From the NCBI GenBank assembly GCA_032690845.1, contig CM064422.1:4836001-4900000 (forward strand): a DNA stretch of 64,000 nt, given 5' to 3'. The stretch is from Eleusine coracana subsp. coracana. Lineage: Eukaryota > Streptophyta > Magnoliopsida > Poales > Poaceae. A model generated the notes under the pieces. It made no database searches, was not told the origin of the DNA, and saw nothing but the letters and a program-made list of their open reading frames with translations. Of the stretch, positions 1-12,323 are shown piece after piece. How positions within the stretch are numbered: position 1 is the stretch's first letter; each line of letters begins with the position of its first letter. A program made the translations under genes and the position numbers.

Positions 1-1587
1 GTGGCTTGACTTGGACGCTTCTGGGGAGGGGGTTCAGTGCGCCGGCTTTTCACGGCACGTAGAAGCCGCCCGAATCTCGCAAGATTGCGTGTCGAGACGC
101 GCGATCTCCAAGAAGATAGATGTGGTCCGCGTCTCCGCCAATTATCTGATGCCCAGACAACATCAGCTGACTGAAAAATCACTTGTCAATGTCCCTATCA
201 GTCCCTATCTGATGCCCACAAAGCAAGCACCTAAGGTCAGTTTTAATGTATAATTTTATTTTGTAGTTTTTAAAAATATCATATTAGATTTAAAGATTTA
301 GACTGATGTATGAAACATTCTCTCTCAATACATAGTTTTATCTCATGATTTCATATATAAATTATAACATTAAATTAATATTTATTTGTTATGTTGAGAT
401 TGATTAAAATATGTTCGAATGAAATTTTATGTTTTTAATGGGAGTTTCAATAGAGTATTATACTTATAAAATAGTGTCAAATGAGTTTCAGCCCTATAAA
501 ACCCATTTACTCAGTTTCATATTAATTGTTATACCACATCATCTCTTTTACTTATATGACACCTTATTTAATACTAATAAAACTAGACTGACCTAATAAA
601 AAATGTTCCATTTTCATACGACGACTTCATGTGTTTGAGGCTGTAAGCGGACATATTAGATAAAAATCTCCTCAAAGCACTTCCCGAGCCATCTGTTAAA
701 ACCGAACAATTTTTTTTTTTTTGAGAGGAGAAAAACCGAACAGGTTATCCATGGAGCCTTATACAATTCTATGAATGGCAAGGCTACTGCTGGAAATGGT
801 GGTATCAACATTCCTGCTGGATTCTCGCCGAACCAGAACGCAACAAAGACGTGAGACACGGGCCACATGAAATGCTGTTACGACTTTTGACTTTAGCATA
901 AAAGGAAACTATAAAACACGGATACTTTAAGGTATGCATCAAGTATTTGAATAAAAATAAATAGTAGAAAATTAGATATTTTAGCCGATATGTATTAGGT
1001 TAGTTTAACTTGTTAGGGGATATATTCTAGCCTAGTATAAGATAATCCCTAACCCATGAGATGGTTGTGTATTGGCTCTCCTATTAGCCTCATATGATTT
1101 GTAGCATTTATATAATATTTGTCATGTAAAATTGTGTTGTCTTATGAACTCTTAACTCCTGCTATGTTTGTAAGCCTATATTATAATTTAAATTATTTTT
1201 TTTTTAATAAAACATATCCATGTATTGGATTTTTTTAGAAAAATAACGTTTAATGTATCTGTATTTATCGAATATCAATACACACATCTGTATCCGTGCA
1301 ATGTAGAAAGGAAAAACACGAGTTTACCTCTATCTTCTTTTGCAGAAAAGGAACAACGTTCTCAACGCTGTTCAATGTTTTCCCGATTGTCCGCAAGGCG
1401 GAACAGGGGAAACGTGGTAATCTACTAATCTATACAAAATTACAAATAATGCTTAGCCGTACAACAAACATACAACATGCTGCTACATCCTGGCGAGCTT
1501 GAATGTGTTAGGCAGAAAGAATAGAAAAGGGTCAGGTTTAGCTTGATTAGTTGTACAACAAAATGATAGGTCGGCTAGAAAAGATTT
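1..1587. other. Intergenic, no gene recognised
   Basis: No supported gene. The stretch from about 240 to 600 is strongly AT-rich and looks like a degraded short transposon, but I could not find terminal inverted repeats. A 70-codon open frame on the minus strand at 656-868 matches nothing I recognise. The part just below 1588 should hold the 3' UTR of the BUB3-like gene. Confidence 0.5.
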
Positions 1588-4500
1588 TTAGCCCAAACGA
1601 GACTTCCCTTTGTAGGCCTCCAACGTCTCTATGAATATCTGGTGCTTCTCCAACCTGGCCAATAGAATCGAACAGGCGTGAAATACAGTGTCAGGGACAT
1701 ACTCATCACGTGTTTGTAATGGAAAGATACAAAGCTCAACAGAGGGTGCGAAAACTCCTACAAAAGAAACCACAAAAAATATCTTGTAGTTCCACTCACA
1801 TTTTATCCTCCTCGTGATAATAGTTTGGAGCAACAGCCAAAAGTTGGCCACCACGGTTATACGCCACTGATGACACACTTCCCGAATAACTTGGAAACTG
1901 TGACGGTAACACAAGTTACATTTAGCTCATAAACCAGAGAACAAAATGGCAAGCTGTTGATGACTCGATGAGTGTAAAAACTAAAACAGGGAAGAAAGAA
2001 AGCAGTTTTGAATGCTTAGCAGTTGAAGGGAGAATATGTAACACATCCAAAGCCTAGAGGGTTAGCAAGTATTCAACCATTTAGCAAAAAATTTAGTAAT
2101 GATTTTTTTTTCCCAAAACGAAGTTTAACAGCATTTCTCCCTAGTTAAGAAAAATTTTAGCAACTGAATCCTCAGGTCATATGACAATAGCATTTGTGGA
2201 AGGCCTAAAATAATAACTACAAGAAAGTACGGGTAAGGCGTGATCTTACCTCAAACAGCTTCTTTTTGGATTGAGCATCCCAGGAAATAAGATGTCCTTT
2301 CTCATCGCCAGTAATAAAAGTTTTCTTGCTGCTGACCAGAAACATATGAAGTTAGCTTCACCTTGAGAAAATTATAGACTTCTATACACAAAACCTACCA
2401 GGGGTGAATTGCGACACAATTTATAGAAACCCGATCCAACTTTCCATCTCGGGAACTTGGATGACATCGGAAAGCGTATCTGCAGAAACACAAGAATCCC
2501 AGTGAATTATAAAGGATACTATGTAATTTGATACCTATTGCTTTCCTCAAGGGCTTAATACCCCTTTACCTTGAAGTTGTGTAAATTAATTCATGAATAG
2601 CTCATTTGGTTTGGTCGATCCTTTTGTGTAACAAAAGGAAAAATAGGTAAGCATCTATTGATTGATAAAATGAGTTTTAGTTAGATGCAAAAATGGACGG
2701 TCCACAGGTTAGTAGGAAATGCTACATATACGAGAAACTAAGTTTACAACTAATCTATACATCATGTTCATAAAAAAATGCCTTCTTCAATAACATACTA
2801 GACTTCCTTATTGTATTCCTAATTATGGTTGATTATATAGTAAATGACATAGAAGATAAATGCTAACTGAAACCTAAGCAGCAGAATAAAACACTACATC
2901 ACTTACCCCATATCACCATCTGTTCCACGATCAAAATACTTTACTGCTACACTTCCATCCACAGAGCCAGCTAGATAACCTAAGGGAGTGAAAAGCAGTC
3001 ATGAAAAGTTAACATCTATGAATCAAAATAGGATGTCGAATCTTAATCCACGATACAGCAGGCACGCTGGCAACATTTGAAGGTGACCAAAAAACTAGAC
3101 TAGCAATTCAATGCTAGGGGGTCCTGTCTTTTGATGATGCACTATTCTGGAAAAACCAATTACATAGAGTGATTTTTTATGAAAACAAATTGCTAAGCAA
3201 CAACAAAGTTAGGCAGATAAACATAGAGTGATCTGTATGGAAGTTGTGACATTTCCCTGGAGAAGATTCTAAAAAGGATCTACTGACCACCTTTGACATC
3301 ACGAACTATGAATAAACTGAGCAGCATGAAAACTCTTAATAAAAGTACAAAATCATACCATTCCACTCCGGAGAAGCTTGAAGGCATTGTATGTGACGCG
3401 CTACAGGACAATATTTTGCTTTCACTGGACCAGACAGATTTCTAATGTCATAAACATAGACATTTCTTGCAACTGCAGCTAATAAATCCATTCCGCATAT
3501 TGAAAGTGATGTCGCATGTGATTCTAAGGTTACAGTGCCTATAGAGCTTATGCTTCCGGTATTCGTATCCCAAAACTGTAGCTTTTTGTCCAAGCTGCCA
3601 GTCACAACTTGACCTGAGAAATGCAAAACACAATATTAATAATAATACTACATGCATTGATACTAGGTTGATGTACATTAGTAAATATTTAATAATAAAG
3701 CAGAACCTTTTCTGAACTTGCTGCATAAACCTTAGATGTTGGTTTGTAACAAAATATTGTAGTTTCAAAGCAAACATATCTTTCATAGAAAGTATTATTG
3801 TTTGCATCAGGTACTAAAAGAAAAACAATCGACAACGAAAATGACAAGGTTTGTATAATCGCTTCATGTACAATTATACATATCTACTAGCAAAATGCCT
3901 GTGCGTTGCTACGGGTTTAAAAAAATAAAACACTCTTTATAATTTAAACGTAAATTATTTATACAATATAATTGTTGACATTTTTTACATGAAAGATCAT
4001 ATTTATATTATTGTTGGTGCTTTTTAGTGTACCATTTTATATGTCATAAGTAACAATTTTTCTATCATTTTTATCGTATTTTTATTATAAATATTTTTTT
4101 TACCTCTAATGTTAACGATTTCCACATGTAGTCTCGTTTGAGTGCTATGTTGCAAAAATAAGTAAAATAACATTAAAAATGCTCAAATATGAGTAGTACC
4201 GATATGAAGCCCAATTCACCATGCAAAGAGGGATTCTCATAATGTAATGACGTCTACAGGATACCACTGGACCTCTATGAAGCCCAATATGCAAGACCAA
4301 TGTCAATACCCAATGGCTAAAGATTTCTAGAAGCTTTATCCGATAGAAAAAATCAATTCACGTAAAATAAAAACAATACTGCATTGGGACATAATTTTGG
4401 ACTTGAAAACATACTCTAATGAGAAAAGTTAAAACACGAAAGTTGTAGATCTCGTCAAGACCTTTTCGAAATATATGTGGATCATATTATTTGGACTTTG

Positions 4501-5910
4501 GAGGTAGGAAATATAGGCCCCGCACAAAGGCCTGTGCAGAAGAGTCTGAATCAGAACAAATATTTTTGCATCGTAAAGTTGGAACCTAAAACAGTGGAAT
4601 CCTGACTTCCATTGAATATCAAAGTTGTAGAACTTTTTGAGGGCTACGCGATAGAGTCCAATTTTGTCTCATTTGAACTCCGAACAAGGGATTTATGATT
4701 TTTTGAATTCGGTGCTTGATATGGAAGGTACGAAACGGATTTGGATTCAATCTCTAATTTTGTGGGCTTGTATTCGGACCAACATCAAAACATGGGACAG
4801 ATGGACTCACCTAAATTAATAAGGTGTATAGAAGCAATAGATGATTAATTGTTGTTAGTATGAAATATCAAATTGAAATCGGAGTCCAATTCAACAAATG
4901 ATTAGAAAATGGTTCAAAAACAACTCAAACTGATTGGTGAATTATTGTAGGATACAAACTGAATACGACAATGTTACGGACACATCTGGACACAAAAAGG
5001 GTGGTCTAGACAACCTCACCTCAATTAATAAGTTGTAGAGATTAGTTATTTGGTGTTCCAGAGAATTCAACCAGGGTATCAAACAACATAAAAAACACCT
5101 ACTGTTTCTTACCAGTCATCTGGGCAAACTCAATGCAGGTAAGCACATCTTCATGGAAGCCCACAGTATCCTGCGCACCTGAGTGGAGGTCATACCTGAG
5201 AATTTTGCCGAACATATTACACAACAGAACATGGAGAACAGAATTTTACTTGTACCAGAAATCAGCAGCAGCAACAACACAATAATTTTTACTACTACTT
5301 CGATTCAATATGGTTGAAACAATGAGCAGGAAACATAGAAGACAGATCCATAGTTCAATCACTCAATCCTGCCACGAATTACGACGATTTTATTGTAACT
5401 TTTACCTTCGCACAGATCCAGCAGAGTCGCAAGCCAGAGCCGTGGACTCATCCTCGAAGCAGCAGTCGAGAAAGGCCGGCTCCGACTCCGCCGTGAACCT
5501 GAGCGTGCCCGCGTCGGCGTCGTACAGCCGCAGTCCCTGCAGCAGAAATCTCAAGCATAACCCTATCAGACAACACTCCACAATTCCACAGAAAAAACCA
5601 GACAATCTCCCCAAATTTCAGATTAGAATTGAGCGCGCCCAGTTCGGAAGCCAGCGTGAACTGGATCACGCACTATTTACCATTAAAAAAAATCGAATTG
5701 CACGCATCTCCCTAGAACACGACCGATCGGAAATGGGGAGGTTAAAGAGCTCGGAACGGCTATAGTCAGTTAAGAGCCAGGAAGGCGGGGGCGAGAGCGA
5801 GTTCTCACCGAATCCCAGGAGGAGGCGAGCAGGTTGTTGGAGGAGGGCGCGAACCGAACCCGGGAGACGACGCCGGAGATGGCGTCGCGCGCCAAGCTCC
5901 GCCTCGCCAT
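1588..5910 (-). CDS. BUB3: BUB3-like mitotic checkpoint WD40 protein (BUB3.3 type)
   Basis: Nine exons on the minus strand, read from the start: 5910-5809, 5536-5406, 5195-5113, 3613-3359, 2979-2907, 2479-2399, 2331-2250, 1897-1800 and 1654-1588. All junctions are GT-AG and the sum is 972 nt, giving 323 aa, close to the usual BUB3 length. The protein opens MARRSLARDAISGVVSRVRF and carries WD-repeat signatures such as VVTGSLDKKLQFWD (exon 4), AGSVDGSVAVKYFD (exon 5) and FITGDEKGHLISWD (exon 7). The exon 5-6 part with YAFRCHP and the C-terminal SVAYN/LLAVA stretch are typical of BUB3 rather than other WD40 proteins. In the family BUB3 is a beta-propeller that docks BUB1 and MAD3/BUBR1 at kinetochores in the spindle checkpoint; plants have two classes and this resembles the divergent BUB3.3 class (inference). 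An in-frame ATG at 6030 would add 40 residues of non-family sequence, so 5910 is preferred. Intron 3 is unusually long and holds repeat-like DNA. Confidence 0.9.
3614..5112. repeat. Repeat-like insertion in long intron 3 of the BUB3-like gene
   Basis: This intron is about 1.5 kb, while most other introns of the gene are 70-630 bp. Around 3888-3912 lies a phrase reading CTAGCAAAATGCCTGTGCG, very like a repeat tail common in grass genomes. From about 4440 to 5040 the motif AGTTGTAGA recurs (4441, about 4623, 5031), a wording often seen in LTRs of plant retrotransposons. I cannot define borders or target-site duplications, so the class is open: solo LTR fragment or another dispersed repeat. Confidence 0.4.
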
Positions 5911-6116
5911 CGATGGGTGCGCCGTGCGCAGAACAGCGAATGAGGCGGAGAGAGCGGAGGGCTTTGAAATTCGAACCGTATTTTCCGACCGTACAAAACA
6001 CTCTTCCTGCGTCGTGGGCTTCAGCCCCACACTATTGGGCCTTCAGATTAGTGTCATCTCGTTTTTTCTTTTGTGAAAATAACGTGCTGGCAGAAAGTGT
6101 CAACGCGATCAAGGCT

Positions 6117-6665
6117 CGGAAAATAAAAAAAGTAAAATTGCAAATACCCACTTGTATTTTATGGGGTTTTTATATATCCACCTACAAGTACTTTTATTTT
6201 AGTCTAACAGCTATAAATTATACTTAGTTTTTATATACCCCTTAATAACTTTGACCGGATAATATGACTCGTATTTGACATTCAACATTGATTCAAATAT
6301 TTCACCTTAACGTAATTATCATTTAGATGAATATAGCATTATCAAATTTTATCTAGTTATAAACAAAAATATGAAAATTTAGCTAGGATACTATTAGATA
6401 CTATGACCAATTTTGAGAAAAAAAAATCTTTAAAATAATAATAATAATATGATTCAAATAATATTATAAGTAATTTCATAACAATAGACTATTTCATATT
6501 ATATCGGATATTTATTAAGAGTCACAATGCTTAGTCAATATTGTCAGGGAGGTATAGGAAAATAATGTACAACTTGCAAGTGTTAGACTGAAACAAAATA
6601 TTTATAAATGGGTATATAAAAACACCCGAACATGTAAATAAGTATTTGCAATTTTCCCAAATAAA
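6117..6665. repeat. Foldback (long inverted repeat) element, MITE-like
   Basis: The left arm (about 6117-6265) and the reverse complement of the right arm (about 6530-6665) align along their length at roughly 70 per cent by eye. Both begin AAAATTGCAAATAC, pass through TTTTTATATA, reach CAGTCTAACA or TAGTCTAACA and end near TTGAC. The spacer is AT-rich. Such a structure would fold into one long hairpin. It lies in the 1.3-kb gap between the BUB3-like start and the DUF863 gene 3' end. The exact termini and a target duplication are not clear. Confidence 0.6.
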
Positions 6666-7220
6666 AACACAGCAAACCGCTAGTCTAACACAAGCAAGAT
6701 CCCGTGCGTCTAAGATTTGCAAGGTAGACATTGACTAGCAAAAGGTTTGCGGCTTTGCACATCATCTTTGTCGAAAGATTCAGCAGATGACTGTATCAAA
6801 AAGCATTTAGATTTCTGAATACAGTAACCGTGCAACTAAGAAAAGCATAATAAGATACAAAAAAATACGAACTCGGGCCTCATCCGTCATAGCTTCCTTG
6901 CTAATGTGATGAGCTATTCTTCAGAGATCAAGTGTCTTACAGGAATTGCAGTTTCACATAATGAACTATACCGGACCTCATAACCTGGAACAGCTTAATA
7001 CAATGCTGTTGCAGAATGTCTTATCAACTAATTTACGAATTTATTATACGAAAGGTACACCCATGTTTCAACCCAAAAGCATGAAAGTCGGGGAGGCCAA
7101 ATAGGCCGACAAAGTATGTACACTCCTGACTGTGATCACCTTATACGTCCATCAGAATCTCTATAACAAATGGGAGCCGTCCAATACCAGAGCAAATCCA
7201 ATGCTTGCTGGCAAGTTGAC
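6666..7220. other. Probable 3' UTR / intergenic sequence of the DUF863 gene
   Basis: No coding signal. The portion next to 7221 is expected to contain the 3' UTR of the minus-strand DUF863 gene. Nothing else recognised. Confidence 0.4.
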
Positions 7221-10200
7221 TCAAGATGCGGCAGCGATGTTATTACCTGACGGACACCTCGTTCTTCTACACCGCCGTGTTGTTCGTCCCCATCCAAACA
7301 TACCCTTGTCATCTGCTTCTAAGTCTCCGGTGCTAGCTGGTTTTGGCGGTGCACTTATCTCTACCGGTACCTCCTCTTCTACAACTACAGTTACATTTTT
7401 CCGTGGTTTTCGACCTCTTGTCCGCCCACCATAGCGTCCTCGCCTAGTTAAACTTGACTCCCAGGATCCACCAGACGCCTGTACTAACCCCTCAAGTAAC
7501 TGAACGTCCTCTATGATTTCAGGCCGGGTAAGTGATGCCAGTCCAGGTAAAATATCTTTCTGGAAGTCTCGTTTCTGCCGCCGCCGTCTTTGCTGACCTC
7601 TTCTAGGCTTGGTGAGGAGGTGGGCGGTTGAAACTGCTTGTTCATCAGTTGAGATTGTAGGTGCCAGTGGCATGTTCCAGTACTCATCAACCTTGGTCTC
7701 TTCCAGCTTCAGTGTCAAGGATTCAAAAGAATCCAACTCATCAACACTAGAATCACTGATGCAAGCTTCAACTTGCTCAGCATGGCCATCAGTGTTTGAT
7801 ATAGCAAGACCCGCAAGCCACTGCAACACACCATCAGGTACCTCAGCAGGTGCTGGCACAGCCATTGACAACGCAATAATGCTCTCGGCTGCAGCTATGG
7901 CAGATGTAACTGACAAATTGTCAGCTTTCTGGTATGCATCACCTGCAACAGGATGTGTGCATCCTTGATGAAAACTCCATGCAAAACCCTCTTCACAAGC
8001 TGGCATCTCTAAGTCAATCACAAATGCACGTTTAGAATTGTTCTGCAAGGAGGCCACCTGACATTCATGCGACACAACTGATTCCTCTGAATTATCTTCA
8101 TTCGGTACATCATCATTCAGATCAATGAAATTCCTGACCGGGGCAGAATTTTTCTTGATGACTCCTTCAGCAGCTTGTCCATCTTTAGGTACATGCTTAT
8201 GGCATGAAAGAGGTAGACGTTCATGAGTCTTGTTACAAATAACTTGACTTCTGGCAGCAATGTCTTCAGAAGTACCATCCTTCTTGACTGCACATTGTAG
8301 GGATGTTGAGGCAGAATCTGACAAATTTCTAATAGTCAGGGCTGCTTCATTTGTGTCTTTATTATTTTTCAGCTCCGTTGCAGATCCAAATGAATGGCCA
8401 AATAACTTATGTGGCTTCTCTAAAACTGTTGCGTCAGCATAGGTAGCTCTATTTTTTATCCAAGAGAGCCCGAACACTGTGTCATCTTTGTTATGCTGTA
8501 AACTGCCAGCACATATCACATCTTGTTCCACAAGACCATCTTCCTGGCCGTCTGAGAGTGCTTCATTCAAATTAAAACTCTTAATGCCCTTGCCATGGGA
8601 CTGTTGAGCTGAATGTTCAAACATCAGGGTGCTTTTGTGCTCCATGTCACTAGAAACTGCCACATGATGCCGTGAATGAGATGCAGAAAATGAATCAAGT
8701 GGAAAACCAGAGTACTGTCCATCTAACTTGTTGGCATATTTTGGCTTTGGAGTCGAACTTCCAATGCTCTGTGTTACAGCACTAAGACTGGTGTATGAAT
8801 TCACAGCAGACGATCCATTGAATCTTGGAATGAAAGCAGTATTATTGATAACACTACTTCTTGGGTCTACTGTGCCCATCGGGGTGGCAATGGAAGGATG
8901 GTCTATGGGAGGAATAGAGATGGGAGCAGCTAGTGTGCCCATACTTGAATGATGTGGATGGTCAAACCTAGCAAAATTATTGACAGCATAAGGTTCGAGA
9001 GGACTCCGTGCAAACCATCCAACTGAACTACTCTGACCGTGATAAACAAATTGGTTATTGTTGACAGGCCTTCCATCAGAAACTTTGAAGTATTTCTGAG
9101 GATCGGTTTCACTGTATCTGGGAGCTAAGAAATTTATGCCGCCGACTTGTTTACCTGAAGGATTAAAGCAAGAGATAGAACATTTATTAGACAAGACCAA
9201 GCCAACAGTTACCAAATATGACAAAATGGTGAACATTATGGCAACAACTCCAGTTAATGAATATGGTAACTACTGCATCAACAAATTTCATGAGACAAAC
9301 ATACAATCAACTTTGTGAGTCACCAAATATTTTTTTTCAAAAAACAAAGCCATTGCAAGTGACTGTTATTGTTACCTTTATTGATCAATGGTTTCTCCTC
9401 TTGTCTTATTTTCGCACTTGCATCAAAGAAATTTGAGCTTGTCCCTTCATCAGCATGCTTGCTTTTGGTGTACTCTTTATTGAAACTTAAGTTAGTCGTG
9501 CTCGATCTCAGTATTGATTGATGCCACAGATTCTCCAAAGTATGTGAAAGGCTCCTCGATACTGATCCATCTGCTTTATCCACATCAATAACAGTATTTG
9601 GCTCATTTAAGTCAGCAACTTTACGGCCTCCCAGATTATTTGTAATCTGCAAACCTGATGAAGAACTATTGTCGCTCAACCTCCCCAAGCCTTCTCCACC
9701 AACTAATGTAAGATCAGCATCATTCTGTGGTTTCATATCTGATGTCAAGCCAAGGAAATCTATGGGTTTGTTCTCCGACATGTTATCATCATCTACATAA
9801 TGATCAGCGGGAAGTCGAAGGTCAAACGTGTGTTGTTTGCTTTTTGGAGCAACATCACTTGATGGAAGTCCGTTTGGAGAGGACTGCACACTGCCTTCTC
9901 TAAGGAACTTTATGGACGACTGATTTGTATCATTATTTTCCACAGCAGGTGCTTTTCTGTATGCTGTGGCTGCAGGAGGTGCCACCATCTGCCACGTCCT
10001 CTTTGCACCATGTTGTGGCACTTGAGATGGTGAATTTGTCTGTGACGTATCTGTCAGCATAGGGTACGAGTATACCTCTTTGCTTTGATACTGTTTCATC
10101 ATATCTCTCTGTAGTTTGTAAACCCGGTGCAGTTCATACACCTGGACAGTGAGTGGGTTGTGAGGCTTGACAGATAAAAAAAAACACTTGATAGGAAGGA

Positions 10201-10491
10201 AAATTTTGTCTTGCTGCTGCATGTTGTGATGAATTAAGATCCTTACGAATGTTATAACTGACTCACCTGTTGTCTAAATATAGCATCATGTTCAAGCATT
10301 GTGTGCCTGAGCATTTCTTTGTCAAAATCAGAATAACCATTTGTTAATTTTGTCGCAAAGCCATTGCACAATTGGCCATTTGATGTCTTCTCCTCATAGT
10401 ATGGACTCCACCTACCATTTGCTTCCATGTTGAGATCTGTCGTGGCATAATATCCAGGCATGTAGCTTTCACTTTCTACTTTCGCCCCCAT
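7221..10491 (-). CDS. DUF863 family plant protein, function unknown
   Basis: Three coding exons on the minus strand: 10491-10267 (75 codons), 10141-9376 and 9154-7221. They join in frame to 2,925 nt, 974 aa. Exon 1 begins MGAKVESESY and exon 2 opens with VYELHRVYKLQRDMM, the conserved helical motif near the N terminus of this family. Residues about 181-190 read FDLRLPADHY, followed by acidic residues; this and VADLNEP later are hallmarks of DUF863 proteins. The rest is mostly polar, Ser/Asp-rich and probably disordered. Near the C terminus a run of arginines (RRGQQRRRRQKR) precedes a conserved DILPGLASLTRPEI block, which could be a nuclear signal (inference). The upstream sequence in exon 1 starts with a splice acceptor at 10504-10505, so a non-coding 5' exon lies farther up. 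The family is plant-specific and has no established biochemical role that I know of. Confidence 0.85.
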
Positions 10492-10503
10492 TCGTGTTGT
10501 AAT

Positions 10504-12323
10504 CTGTCCAAAGGAACAGTGAAATAACATCGAATTGTAAGTCATGGTGCAACTTTTGCAGTATTAATTGCAAATAAGGAAAATGACAGCATATATTGAG
10601 AGGTGAGAGGTAAAAAGAAAAAATTAACAACAGAAATTGGCAGCTTCCACAAGCCTTATTCTATCAGATTCAAACATTATGATTGAAGGTATATACGAAA
10701 AATGCCAAACTATAAGTCATCTGGATGATGCAATGCTATTTTTGCGGCTTGCACATTTCCGTTACAAGCATGATGTCTAACTGCAACTGTGGTACATATC
10801 TCAAGGAGCAAAAACCTTAACCACGAACAATATGCAAATATTATTCCCTTCATTCTTTGATATGTAGTGTTAAGGACAAAACAAATTGGTGCAATGTGAA
10901 CTATATTAGTTGTCCTAAATGTCAGATATTGTAGGAGTAATTGTTATTCTTGGTAGCAACAACAAGCAAAAAAAAAAAAACAGTGAGTATTATTAGTTTA
11001 TAAAATGTTTTCGAGATCCTAACCAGACATTTTTTGTCATCTAAAATGGATAGTGTACTAATCACTGACAACATTAAAGAATGTATGGCAGATGGTGATA
11101 TGATAAAAACTGAGATTTACAGTTGTTAAAAGAAGCTATAAAGGGTTGAGTGACATTGACTACTTACCAAATCAAAAGGCATGCATTGATCATGCTGTGA
11201 TTCACATTACCCCAGAGCGTAGCCACCTGGATTTTGTGATCTTCACAGCATAGGTCACCGACAGGATGGCAATGCGACACCCGTATATAACGCCTCTCTC
11301 CACTATTAGAAGCTAAATGAATAGCCCAACCTGGTCAGCTGGATGAGCAACCAATAGTATTTCCTAAGCTGAAGGAATTCAGGGGAAATAACCTGCCCAA
11401 TAAATAGTACAATAAGTAGTGTGAAAAGATCTGGTAAACAACACGATGCACAATGTATCATGTCATGAACACAATGCACGGTCGAGACTTAAAACCCATA
11501 TACATAATAATCAAGGAAGCTTAGATAAGATCAAGAGAAGCAGCACGGGAGGCCAAATTATAACTAAATATTCTCCCGAAGAAAAAGGAAATGCGTGTAC
11601 AGCTGTTTGGATGTCAACTCGTCGGACGGGAAAAAGGGAGAGTGGACGAGTCAACCGTCAATAGTTCAACGAACTTGATAAATCCTATAATAACCAGTTC
11701 TATCAAGGCGGTACCTATCATCACCAAACGTGGAAACCGAAAAGCTGCGAGTGCTAGATGCAATTATCAGCTACACACCGTCAATCTAACCGAAATTTTC
11801 GCAAAACTAATTGCGACAAAAATAAAACCGGATAGGAAAAAATCAGAACCTTGGACGCGTCAAAGAACAAAGGGAAAAAAAAAGGGAGAAAAAGCTGCGT
11901 CTTTTTCACAACAACCGAGCTGGAACACTGGACAAAACAAACGAAAAAATTTCACCTCAACGACTCTTGGCACTGCGCTGCAGCGGATTGAGCCTGACGA
12001 CCCTCAGCATCCGGCGAACGAAAGGCCTGGCGGGTACCACCACGCCCATGTCCCCGAGAAGGCCAGCGGGAGCGCCACCCCACCCCACCTCCCAAGGCCC
12101 CTAGAAGCCGGCCAAGGCAGAGGATTTGTTCCAGAAAAAAGAAGCAAATTTCACGGCGAGGAAGGAATCGAGCTCGAGATGGGAAGGAATTGCGGCGGAT
12201 CCGGGATAGGGGTCGGGGAAGGAATTGGATCTGATGGGCCAGGGGGGCGACGAAGGGAGAGAGAGAGAGAGAGAGAGAGGAAGTGCGTACTGGTGGGTTC
12301 TTGTTCTTGTTTTGTCTGAACAA
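10504..12323 (-). other. 5' UTR intron(s) and leader of the DUF863 gene
   Basis: The first coding exon is preceded by a clear acceptor (CAG at 10504-10506), so transcription must start farther upstream on the minus strand. The region 11950-12323 is GC-rich and, read on the minus strand, carries a CT-rich tract (the plus-strand GA repeat at about 12256-12280). CT-rich tracts are common in grass 5' UTRs and core promoters (Y patches). The donor and the start site are not resolvable by eye. No coding potential recognised in this stretch on either strand. Confidence 0.4.
12256..12280. repeat. GA microsatellite
   Basis: About twelve consecutive GA units on the plus strand (CT on the minus strand), followed from about 12390 to 12600 by several interrupted TC tracts. 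It lies near the probable transcription start of the minus-strand DUF863 gene. Confidence 0.9.

Noticed and set aside
5911..6030. Upstream in-frame ATG at 6030 as the BUB3 start
   Set aside because: The extra 40 residues are unlike any BUB3 N terminus, while MARRSL at 5910 leads directly into the first WD unit.
11591..12319. 242-codon plus-strand frame
   Set aside because: Low-complexity sequence ending in the GA microsatellite; antisense to the probable leader of the DUF863 gene; no family resemblance.
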